A stretch of 64,000 nucleotides of DNA, from positions 104,263 to 168,262 of the forward strand of contig MHAZ01000002.1 in NCBI GenBank assembly GCA_001803165.1, in the 5' to 3' direction. The DNA comes from Stygiobacter sp. RIFOXYC2_FULL_38_25. GTDB lineage: Bacteria; Bacteroidota; Ignavibacteria; Ignavibacteriales; Melioribacteraceae. Below the pieces are notes generated by a model that had not been told where the DNA came from, ran no database searches, and saw only the letters and a list, made by a program, of their open reading frames with translations. Below are positions 8,409 to 14,799 of the stretch, in pieces; the stretch's first letter is position 1; each line of letters starts with the position of its first letter. The position numbers were made by a program, and so were the translations under genes.

Positions 8409-8879
8409 TTATTTTTCTTCAGAGCGGAAGTATTCTAGAATGTTCATTGCATCTTCTTGAGTTACATTTTGAAAGGTCATCTTGGTTGCATGGAGAGCCA
8501 CCAATTTCTTTGCTTCAGGATGTTTGTTAGCCATTTCATCCGGATTCAGAATATTGTTTACTATGTATTCCGGCGTTCTTCTTTTGGTTACATTCCTTAA
8601 AGCCGGTCCGGTATATTTTTCATCGAACTTGTGGCATTGGCTGCATTTGGACTCAAATAACTTTTTACCGGCTGCTACTTTAATTGCATCCAATTGACCG
8701 AGATTCATTTTTTCTTTTATTGGACCAATTCCGTTTTCTAATTCGAAAACAGAAATTCCAAAAATCTTCGCCATTTTTTCTTGTTTTGATGTCGCCTCAT
8801 CTTTTTTACTTTCACCCCCGCCGCAAGCGATTACCAATAGAAAGCTTGCAAGTGCCAAATAAGGAATTAGTCTCTTCAT
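8409..8879 (-). CDS. Mono-haem cytochrome c lipoprotein, likely electron donor to NosZ
   Basis: A lipoprotein signal (LASFLLVIACGGGES, lipid cysteine C19) is followed by a class I cytochrome c domain with CSQCH at residues 79-83 and a probable axial methionine M134 in HATKMTF. Clade II nos clusters normally encode such cytochromes, which pass electrons from the quinol pool to NosZ; that role is inferred from context. The gene lies three bases behind ric and 26 bases ahead of nosZ, so all are probably one transcript. No nosR or nosX is seen here. Confidence 0.9.
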   Translation of the reverse strand: MKRLIPYLALASFLLVIACGGGESKKDEATSKQEKMAKIFGISVFELENGIGPIKEKMNLGQLDAIKVAAGKKLFESKCSQCHKFDEKYTGPALRNVTKRRTPEYIVNNILNPDEMANKHPEAKKLVALHATKMTFQNVTQEDAMNILEYFRSEEK

Positions 8880-8882
8880 TGA

Positions 8883-9635
8883 TTACCTCTTATATGTTGT
8901 GTGTAAAAAGTCTTCCAGTTCAATAGCTTTTGGAAATAAAATGTTGTTCTCTAAGTGAACATGTATGTGTAGATCTTTTTCGAAGCTGTCCAGTTTCTGC
9001 AAAAGCAGGGCATAGGTTGTACACGCATCTGCCGGGGCTTTGTAATCATTCAATAGTTCTCTAATCTTTTCTGTTACTATGCCGGCGGTTTGGTGATCTG
9101 ATTCCATAACATTAATTATTTTTCGAATGGATTGATTCCTTCCCAAGTGGGGCTTTTCTTCAAAGTGTTTACAATCTTCCAAATATTTAATGAGAGGGAA
9201 TAGAATAGTTTCTTCTTTATGTAAATGCGATTTTAAATCTTTGAGTAGGTTTAGAGTTAATTGCCCGGCTTCGGTAACTTCCTGATGATTCGCTGCGTGA
9301 GCCTTTACAACTTTTTCAAAAAGAATTGGAATCTCGATAGTTTCTTTAACTACGTATGCGTGATGAGTTTGTATAATATACTGGCAAAGTTCTTTTAACT
9401 TCGTGAATTCCGGAAGAAGAACTGGTGTGTTTATAATCTCACTTGCAATTTCTTCTTCAATCTTCGCTAAGAATTTCTCTTTTTGATTTTCTGTATATCG
9501 TTTCTCATTCAGCACTGCCGATAATGTTACGTGCCCATTACAGCAGAAATCAATTCTCTTTTTCTCGAACAGTCCTATCAACTGCGGATGCGACAGGACG
9601 ATATCGCGTATGGATTTATTTTCGTAATTATTCAT
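8883..9635 (-). CDS. ric: RIC/ScdA/YtfE-type di-iron repair protein
   Basis: The 250-residue protein begins with a ScdA_N domain (IRDIVLSHPQLIGLFEKKRIDFCCNG, with the C31-C32 pair) and continues with a hemerythrin-like four-helix domain whose histidine/glutamate ligands are seen in QTHHAYV, HAANHQE, SHLHKEETILFP, ESDHQTAG and HIHVHLENNILFP. RIC proteins restore iron-sulfur clusters damaged by nitric oxide. As first gene of the nos operon it suggests that the operon responds to nitrogen oxides. The ATG at 9635 has no good ribosome site; a short leader frame with a strong site lies upstream (9687-9728). Confidence 0.92.
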   Translation of the reverse strand: MNNYENKSIRDIVLSHPQLIGLFEKKRIDFCCNGHVTLSAVLNEKRYTENQKEKFLAKIEEEIASEIINTPVLLPEFTKLKELCQYIIQTHHAYVVKETIEIPILFEKVVKAHAANHQEVTEAGQLTLNLLKDLKSHLHKEETILFPLIKYLEDCKHFEEKPHLGRNQSIRKIINVMESDHQTAGIVTEKIRELLNDYKAPADACTTYALLLQKLDSFEKDLHIHVHLENNILFPKAIELEDFLHTTYKR

Positions 9636-9686
9636 ATCTACAAACTTTTAAGCGGAATATTATATCCGATTTAGTTGTAAAAATTT

Positions 9687-9728
9687 TTATTTGTTTTGCT
9701 TTTCTCTTAGTACAAAGTGGTAATTCAT
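9687..9728 (-). CDS. Possible 13-residue leader peptide ahead of ric
   Basis: On the minus strand an AAGGAG sequence stands seven bases before an ATG opening the short frame MNYHFVLREKQNK. It ends about 50 bases before the ric start. The ribosome site is far better than that of ric itself. It may be a translated leader, or the site may be accidental, since the predicted promoter would start transcription almost inside it. Confidence 0.25.
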   Translation of the reverse strand: MNYHFVLREKQNK

Positions 9729-9744
9729 TTTCATCTCCTTATAA

Positions 9745-9775
9745 CAAAATACATAATCAGATAAAATTTTCTGAT
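9745..9775 (-). promoter_or_regulatory. Candidate promoter and operator of the ric-nos operon
   Basis: The imperfect palindrome ATCAGATAAAATTTTCTGAT (9756-9775; arms ATCAGA and TCTGAT) lies directly before a TATTTTG sequence (minus strand, 9745-9751) that resembles the Bacteroidota -7 box TAnnTTTG. An operator placed between -12 and -35 would suit a repressor such as a nitric oxide sensor; which protein binds is unknown. It is not a clear FNR/DNR box (TTGAT-N4-ATCAA). Confidence 0.45.
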
Positions 9776-10010
9776 ATAAAATAATTAGAATACTATTCCG
9801 TGTCAAGTTAATTTTTACTCAAACTTTAACTTATGACTGATTCGATTAATAAGTGAATATTTTGAAGTAGTTCTAATACTGTGGCTGGCTTTAATTTTGG
9901 CTTAGTATTCTGCGAGGTTATTCTCATGCGGTGAAAAAGAGATTAGTTTTGTTGACGTTCTGAGTTCTAAATGATTCGTAAAAAATCAATGTTACTATGA
10001 ATTGTTTAAA

Positions 10011-10043
10011 ACAATAAGGGGAAGTTAAACTTCCCCTTATTGT
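10011..10043. terminator. Perfect 14-bp hairpin, possible bidirectional terminator
   Basis: ACAATAAGGGGAAG (10011-10024), a five-base loop TTAAA, and its exact complement (10030-10043) form a 14-bp stem. The tail is T-rich mainly on the minus strand (TTATTGTTTT). It lies in the 749-base gap 9636-10384. From 9790 to 10010 of that gap I see no gene or clear signal. Confidence 0.6.
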
Positions 10044-10122
10044 AATCGAAGTGGATCCCCTCTTTCCTTAACCAACATTTTATCCCGCCACTGCAATTTT
10101 ACCAAGTAATTATTAAAACGGA

Positions 10123-10140
10123 ATCAGTATAAGTACTATA
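10123..10140. promoter_or_regulatory. AGTACTTrTACT motif, site 1
   Basis: ATCAGTATAAGTACTATA recurs with one change at 10664-10681, and a related inverted copy lies at 10215-10233. On the minus strand the shared core reads AGTACTTATACT. Candidate binding site for an unknown regulator. Confidence 0.45.
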
Positions 10141-10214
10141 AATATTCTGTGCTTTTTGAGAAATTTTCGAAGGAAAATTCGCCATAAGAGACACGCTTAC
10201 GGTATCTATGCTTA

Positions 10215-10233
10215 TTTATAGTACAAGTACTAA
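10215..10233. promoter_or_regulatory. AGTACTTrTACT motif, site 3 (inverted)
   Basis: The core TAGTACTTGTACTA (minus strand) is a 6-2-6 palindrome and continues into TAAAT as site 1 does. Compared with site 1 it differs mainly in three central bases. Confidence 0.4.
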
Positions 10234-10267
10234 CAAAAATTTCTTTAATATTTTGCGAAAAAAATTG

Positions 10268-10297
10268 TTGACTCGAAACAAAAAATCTTTTACTTTG
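10268..10297 (+). promoter_or_regulatory. Promoter of a candidate small RNA
   Basis: TTGACT (10268-10273), 17 bases, then TACTTT (10291-10296); the overlapping TTACTTTG is one base off the Bacteroidota -7 box TAnnTTTG. Transcription would begin near 10304 and meet a strong terminator about 65 bases on, with no open reading frame between. Confidence 0.5.
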
Positions 10298-10303
10298 GTT
10301 TAG

Positions 10304-10368
10304 AGATTAATAACAGCAATGTTATTATTCCTCTTGACCCAAGTGCTCCCCCCACACTTGGGTTTTTT
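10304..10368 (+). ncRNA. Candidate orphan small RNA with C-rich terminator loop
   Basis: Between a promoter-like sequence (10268-10297) and a classical terminator lies a stretch of about 65 bases with no reading frame. It holds a first hairpin (AATAACA, loop GCAA, TGTTATT; 10309-10326) and then the terminator hairpin ACCCAAGTG / CACTTGGGT (10337-10345 and 10355-10363) with loop CTCCCCCCA and a T run. An exposed UCCCC-type loop is known in several bacterial small RNAs as the part that pairs with Shine-Dalgarno sequences. Function, and even transcription, are inferred from sequence only. Confidence 0.5.
10337..10368 (+). terminator. Rho-independent terminator
   Basis: A nine-pair stem ACCCAAGTG / CACTTGGGT with a nine-base C-rich loop is followed by TTTTTT. 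It is oriented for plus-strand transcription although no plus-strand protein gene precedes it. Confidence 0.8.
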
Positions 10369-10384
10369 ATTTTAAACACAAAGA

Positions 10385-10594
10385 CTATCGGTTAAGATTG
10401 CCAATGCAATAAGAGCAATTTTTATATTGTTGCTTGCGAGCTTCATTTAGCGAATTGAATGGGACATCTTGCTTGGCAAAGACAATATTATTAACAAGGC
10501 ATAAAGATTTTTCATTGTCGAGATCATGAATCTCTAGCTTGCGCTTGTTGCCCAAATACTTTTCGCCTCTCATATTACCGGAATAAATTCTCAT
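10385..10594 (-). CDS. Small hypothetical protein with C-terminal CxxC, Ada-like motif
   Basis: A 69-residue protein with a strong ribosome site (GGGAGG) before the ATG, so it is probably real. The end of the protein, FNSLNEARKQQYKNCSYCIGNL, follows the pattern of small metal-binding segments (F-x-S/T-L-x-E-A ... Y-x-x-C-x-x-C) found in Ada-type zinc sites and related short proteins. The first half is rich in basic and acidic residues and has no recognisable domain. It stands alone between the candidate small RNA and the motif at 10664-10681, which lies about 70 bases ahead of its start. Confidence 0.55.
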   Translation of the reverse strand: MRIYSGNMRGEKYLGNKRKLEIHDLDNEKSLCLVNNIVFAKQDVPFNSLNEARKQQYKNCSYCIGNLNR

Positions 10595-10663
10595 TACTTA
10601 CCTCCCAACATAAATAAGTAAACTAAATGTTAGTTAAAGATAGTATGGCGAGTGGTACTTAGC

Positions 10664-10681
10664 ATCGGTATAAGTACTATA
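10664..10681. promoter_or_regulatory. AGTACTTrTACT motif, site 2
   Basis: ATCGGTATAAGTACTATA, identical to site 1 in 17 of 18 bases. It lies upstream of the 69-residue gene (minus strand) and downstream of the 10752-11789 pair, so the small gene is the likely target. Confidence 0.45.
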
Positions 10682-10751
10682 TTATTTGGGAAAGAAAACT
10701 TGAAGGGAGAAATTTTAGAGGCGAAAATGTGACTAACCTAAAATTACCGCT

Positions 10752-11321
10752 CTAAAATTTCTCCGCTTTAATTGGGAAATTCTTAGTGTTAATATTTACA
10801 AAGATAAAGCCGATACCCAACAATATTTGTGAGAAATTGGCTAGATAGAAACTTATACCACCTTTGCCTATATCTAAAAGCATAGCAGCATATTTAATTG
10901 AAGTGATTAATTGATAAAAAATCAACAAGATTAAAAACAAGCTAAAACTCCTTGTCTGATTAATATGCTCGATAAGCTTGTTTACAAGTGTAAAAAATAT
11001 CAGAAGTGAAAGAATTAGACAGAGCAAATATAGCCAGAATACATTGTCGCCTATAAAAAAAGATGTAGATAAAACTACAATACTTGTAGTTAATATCATT
11101 GGCAACTTAAATCTGCTTGTTAAAGAGAAATTTTTCAGCAGTATAAAAGTTGGATAAAATTTAAGTGGCCATAATTGGAAACTCAAATACAAAATGCGAG
11201 TAACTGGATCGCTCAAGGCGTTTAACAAGAAAAAAGTAAAGTAACTTGTCTTATACTGTTTGATAGCGGCTAGTGCCCAAGCCAGAATAGATAAATATAA
11301 TAATATGTGTGTTAGAGGCAT
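10752..11321 (-). CDS. Hypothetical membrane protein
   Basis: A 189-residue protein with about six hydrophobic helices (near 4-18, 27-47, 72-92, 94-113, 126-145 and 158-178) and no motif I recognise. It starts six bases after the stop of the upstream lipoprotein gene, so the two are probably cotranscribed, and it ends with a charged tail (NTKNFPIKAEKF). Topology resembles small sensor or histidine-kinase-associated membrane domains, but nothing in the sequence proves that. Confidence 0.6.
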   Translation of the reverse strand: MPLTHILLYLSILAWALAAIKQYKTSYFTFFLLNALSDPVTRILYLSFQLWPLKFYPTFILLKNFSLTSRFKLPMILTTSIVVLSTSFFIGDNVFWLYLLCLILSLLIFFTLVNKLIEHINQTRSFSLFLILLIFYQLITSIKYAAMLLDIGKGGISFYLANFSQILLGIGFIFVNINTKNFPIKAEKF

Positions 11322-11327
11322 TTGGGT

Positions 11328-11789
11328 CTAATCGCAATAAGGTGGACAAGGTTGTGACTCTTCTAAAGTATTCATGTCCTTTGTAATAGAGAATACTTTG
11401 AGCCTTCTTTCAAAAAATATTTCTGTCCCGGAACCAAGATTTAAAAGTTCTATCACTTTGGATTTGCTTACTACGTAAAAAACATCTGTAGAATTAACAA
11501 CTTTTCCGGCAGGGTATAAAACTTTACGTCCATCACCCAAAATTATAAGCTCCCCGTTGTTAACATTAAACATTACGTAATTGTTAGTCTGAGAAAGAAT
11601 CAAATCCAGCTCACTCCGGTTCATTTTAACGGATTCAATAACATTATCAAAAAGTTTGTTTGCTTCGGCTTTATCAAATATAGCTCCAATGGTTTGAGTA
11701 TCCAGTGCTTTAGTTCCAGTTGTTTGAGTGCCGCCGGTGCAAGAGATAAGTATTACTATAAAAGAAAATAGAATAATAATTTTTTTCAT
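11328..11789 (-). CDS. Hypothetical lipoprotein
   Basis: The signal MKKIIILFSFIVILISCTGG gives a lipoprotein cysteine at C17. The mature part (about 135 residues) holds a compact region, NNYVMFNVNNGELIILGDGRKVLYPAG, and a Cys pair near the end (PCPPYC). No family is recognised. A good ribosome site (GGAGAT) precedes the ATG. It is followed directly by the membrane protein gene and lies between a small regulatory region and the NarL-type regulator, on the same strand. Envelope location is well supported; role unknown. Confidence 0.65.
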   Translation of the reverse strand: MKKIIILFSFIVILISCTGGTQTTGTKALDTQTIGAIFDKAEANKLFDNVIESVKMNRSELDLILSQTNNYVMFNVNNGELIILGDGRKVLYPAGKVVNSTDVFYVVSKSKVIELLNLGSGTEIFFERRLKVFSITKDMNTLEESQPCPPYCD

Positions 11790-11949
11790 TTTATCTCCTA
11801 TAAATTTTTATTGATGACACTCAAATATCGCATTTTAGAAGTACAGTTAATACTACAAAAGCATAATAAAGTTATTTTTTATGATATGGTTTATCTTAGG
11901 AAAGCACACAATAGATTTGATGTCGCATTTAACAATGTCAAATGTAATG

Positions 11950-12630
11950 CTATAGAGTTTTGCCTTTATTTTTCGATGCGAAAGATAATTCCATAGCATA
12001 TTTTATTAGCTGAGGCAGAGTGTGAAGATTTAATTTGCTCATTATTGCTGAACGGATTGAATCAACAGTTCTTTTTGATTTATGAGTGAGATTAGCTATT
12101 TCCTGACTTGTTTTTCCTTCTGCAATAAAGAGCAGTACATTTTTTTCCGTTGGAGTTAACGAGATAGAACGAGCCTCTGCAAAGTTGCTGTTTGATATTG
12201 AGGAGTATTTTGTGATGATTGCTTTAATGTCTGTTTCCGATTTACCTAGAAAATACTTTTCTCCTTTATGAACTGTCCGAATAGCATGGACTAGTTCATT
12301 TTTAATTATTTCTTTCGGTATTAATCCCAAAGCTTTTGTTTGCACTATTTTATAAAAATCCTCCTCGGAATTGTACATAGAGAGGAATAATATTTTTGCT
12401 TCCGGGTCCCGCAATAATATTTCTTTTGCAGCATCTAAGCCGTTTAAATTTGGCATTTCAACATCGCTTAAAACAACATCAGGCAGAAAAGTGAAATATT
12501 TACTTACCAAACTTTTGCCATCTTCTGCCTCTGCTACAACGCAGATGTCATCGTATTTTTCTAAAATATCAACTAAACCTTGTCTAAGAATAGTGTGATC
12601 GTCAGCTATTAAAAGTCGAATTTTCCCCAT
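11950..12630 (-). CDS. NarL/LuxR-family response regulator
   Basis: The receiver domain (residues 1-120) has the acidic pair D10-D11, phosphorylation site D56 (DVVLSDVEMP) and K103 (LIPKE); a LuxR-type helix-turn-helix follows (LTPTEKNVLLFIAEGKTSQEIANLTHKSKRTVDSIR, about 152-190). It should bind DNA after phosphorylation by the kinase encoded two bases upstream. Targets cannot be read from the sequence; the repeated motif at 10123, 10215 and 10664 is one possibility nearby. Confidence 0.92.
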   Translation of the reverse strand: MGKIRLLIADDHTILRQGLVDILEKYDDICVVAEAEDGKSLVSKYFTFLPDVVLSDVEMPNLNGLDAAKEILLRDPEAKILFLSMYNSEEDFYKIVQTKALGLIPKEIIKNELVHAIRTVHKGEKYFLGKSETDIKAIITKYSSISNSNFAEARSISLTPTEKNVLLFIAEGKTSQEIANLTHKSKRTVDSIRSAIMSKLNLHTLPQLIKYAMELSFASKNKGKTL

Positions 12631-12632
12631 TG

Positions 12633-13757
12633 CTAACCTCTTTTGTAGAATTCGATAAATAATGTAGTACCTTCTTGCGGGAACGAGTTTATTTTTATAT
12701 TTCCGCCAAGATTTTCAATTCTCTCTTTCATACTAAACAAACCTGTGCCGTAGTTCTTAAATTCTTTAGAGCTATAGTACTCGTTTGGAATACCAATTCC
12801 ATTATCAGAAACTACCACGTTAATTTTATCGCTATAGTTTCCTATTTGAACTGAAAACTCAGTTGCCCGGGAATGTTTCATAATATTGTTCAAGGCTTCT
12901 TGTACAACTCTATAAATGCATAAACCAATTTTTGGATCGGTTACAACATCTTCACCCAGAAAATCAAACGAACCGTCAATTTGCGAGTTGAGTGAAACAG
13001 TTTGAACTAATGTTTGCATAGCCATTTTAAGTCGTTCATCCTTAAATTCAAGCGGGCGTAAATTTTTTGAAATTTCTCTAATTTTATGATAAACAGAATC
13101 CACATCTAATTCTATTTCAGAGGCGTGGTGCTTCTCCATATTGGCAAGCTTTAGTTTTACTAGTATTAACAGTTGTCCAATATTATCATGTAGTTCGGAC
13201 GACAATGTTTTTTTAAGCTGCTCATTTTCAGAATCTAACCTTTCAGCAAATGATTTTAATCTGCTTTTGTAAGTCTCAAGAGTGTATTCGTAGTTTTTGA
13301 TTTGTGTAATATCATGCATATAAATATTTGTAAAACTGTTATCCAATTGCGGTCGCACCAGTACGGAATAAATTCTTTCACCAACTTTTTCAATAGAAGG
13401 CACTTCGCCGAAATTTGTTCGGCTCATTAAGTCGGGTAAAATTCCCTCTATATTTCTTTTCTCTTGTATTATCTCCGGAAAAATTTTCTTCGATGCTTCG
13501 TTGGTATGAATTATTAATCCTTGGGAATCAATTCTAATAAGCGGGTCCGGATCCATCTCGGCAAACAGAGCCATAAGCTCTGCCTTTTCCAGTAAGTGTT
13601 TCTGCTGTGCTGTAACAAAGCTCTTCTGCAGCGGAAATATTACCTTTATGAAAACAAGAATAACAGCGCCAATAACCAATACACTAACTATCAAAGCTAC
13701 GAAAAGAGGGTTTTCGAAAGAGAAGAAAAACTTTGTATAAGTATCAATATTGTTCAT
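12633..13757 (-). CDS. NarX/DesK-type sensor histidine kinase with PAS domain
   Basis: One membrane helix (about residues 17-40) is followed by a coiled linker, a PAS-like domain (about 60-155), a HisKA_3 dimerisation domain with the phospho-histidine in SSELHDNIGQ, and a HATPase domain (DNGIGIP, GTGLFSMKERIENLGG). There is almost no periplasmic part, so the signal is probably cytoplasmic or membrane-borne, sensed by the PAS domain. I use the ATG at 13757; a TTG nine bases upstream is also in frame. The cognate regulator gene follows directly. The upstream region 13767-14024 is shared with the divergent TetR gene and shows no clear motif besides the TetR promoter. Confidence 0.9.
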   Translation of the reverse strand: MNNIDTYTKFFFSFENPLFVALIVSVLVIGAVILVFIKVIFPLQKSFVTAQQKHLLEKAELMALFAEMDPDPLIRIDSQGLIIHTNEASKKIFPEIIQEKRNIEGILPDLMSRTNFGEVPSIEKVGERIYSVLVRPQLDNSFTNIYMHDITQIKNYEYTLETYKSRLKSFAERLDSENEQLKKTLSSELHDNIGQLLILVKLKLANMEKHHASEIELDVDSVYHKIREISKNLRPLEFKDERLKMAMQTLVQTVSLNSQIDGSFDFLGEDVVTDPKIGLCIYRVVQEALNNIMKHSRATEFSVQIGNYSDKINVVVSDNGIGIPNEYYSSKEFKNYGTGLFSMKERIENLGGNIKINSFPQEGTTLFIEFYKRG

Positions 13758-14024
13758 TACAACCAATTGCTCTATGAAAATTGCTGATCAAGTATAATTA
13801 ATGATAATAAAATATACTTTTTTTGTTTTTAAAGAATCATGCAATTAAAATAAAGAACAAAAATTCGCACAGAATATCTTATAGACATGAAACGGCGATA
13901 AGCAGAGAATGTGTTCAATTGAAAATCTTTAATGAGCTACCGGCCGATCTTATTAGTTGAAGCAATGGAAGATTTTATTCTGCACTGCTAACGAGTCTTT
14001 TTTACAACCCCGATACGTCGCTTA

Positions 14025-14055
14025 TTGACAAAATCAACAGTGTTGATTATATTTG
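14025..14055 (+). promoter_or_regulatory. TetR promoter with perfect 17-bp operator
   Basis: TTGACA (14025-14030), a 17-base spacer, then TATATTTG (14048-14055), which fits both TATAAT-like and TAnnTTTG boxes. The spacer holds the perfect palindrome AATCAACA-G-TGTTGATT (14032-14048). The ATG follows at 14076. A repressor bound here would block RNA polymerase, as expected for TetR autoregulation. Confidence 0.85.
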
Positions 14056-14075
14056 CAGTGAAAGGAAAAGAAACC

Positions 14076-14696
14076 ATGGGCATTGCAGAAAGAAGACAAA
14101 AAGAAAAAGCCGAAATGAGGCAGAATATTTTAGATGCTGCTATGGATCTTTTTGTAAGTGAGGGGTTCGAAAATGTTTCTATCCGTAAAATTGCTGAGAA
14201 GATCGAATACCATCCTTCTACAATATATCTCTACTTTGAAGACAAAGACTCTATCATTTTCGAGTTGCATAATATTGGTTTTATGAAACTGCTAGAAAAG
14301 CAAATGTCAATTCAGAACGTTGCTGATCCGGTGGAACGTCTATTTGCTCATGGCAGAGCATATCTAGAGTTCGCGCTCGAAAATCAACACTACTATGATA
14401 TAATGTTCATCCTTCCTAATCCAACAATTAAAATAGCTAACTGCCCGAGATGGGAAGGAAAGGATAGGGCGTACGATCTGCTTAAAAAAAATATTGATCA
14501 ATGTATGGACGCCGGGCACTTTTCCGGATTAACCGATGATGGTTTAGCTTTTATTCTTTGGTCGTTAATGCATGGTATTGCTTCGTTGCATATACGAAGA
14601 GGAGTTGTGTTGGCAGAATTCTATGAAGGGCAAACAAGTAATTTAGTTGATTATTCATTAACAATGCTTCACACCTTTGTTGAAAAACTTATGTAG
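14076..14696 (+). CDS. TetR-family repressor of the adjacent efflux operon
   Basis: A 206-residue regulator with an N-terminal TetR helix-turn-helix (ILDAAMDLFVSEGFENVSIRKIAEKIEYHPSTIYLYFEDKDSIIFEL) and a helical ligand domain typical of the family. An in-frame TTG at 14025 is part of the -35 box, so the ATG at 14076, with an AAGGAAAAG ribosome site, is the start. It precedes and is codirectional with the TolC-MFP-RND genes and likely represses them until a toxic compound binds. A perfect palindrome covers its own promoter and a weaker copy lies ahead of the efflux genes. Confidence 0.9.
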   Translation: MGIAERRQKEKAEMRQNILDAAMDLFVSEGFENVSIRKIAEKIEYHPSTIYLYFEDKDSIIFELHNIGFMKLLEKQMSIQNVADPVERLFAHGRAYLEFALENQHYYDIMFILPNPTIKIANCPRWEGKDRAYDLLKKNIDQCMDAGHFSGLTDDGLAFILWSLMHGIASLHIRRGVVLAEFYEGQTSNLVDYSLTMLHTFVEKLM

Positions 14697-14710
14697 AAAA
14701 GCATATATTT

Positions 14711-14738
14711 TTTGTCCCCTTGGTCAACACTGTATATT
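14711..14738 (+). promoter_or_regulatory. Candidate promoter and second TetR site before the efflux operon
   Basis: TTTGTC and TATATT (14733-14738) are 16 bases apart. GGTCAACACTGTATATT (14722-14738) agrees with the TetR palindrome in 12 of 17 positions including TCAACAnTGT, and sits in the same place relative to the promoter. Confidence 0.45.
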
Positions 14739-14799
14739 ATTTATGTGGTGTATAAAATTATCAACAACGAATTTTTTAATTAACTAAATAGATGCTATC

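Noticed and set aside
9636-10384. tRNA or rRNA gene in the longest gene-free stretch
   Set aside because: No cloverleaf with a CCA-type end or conserved T-loop sequence is seen; the hairpins present are simple inverted repeats.
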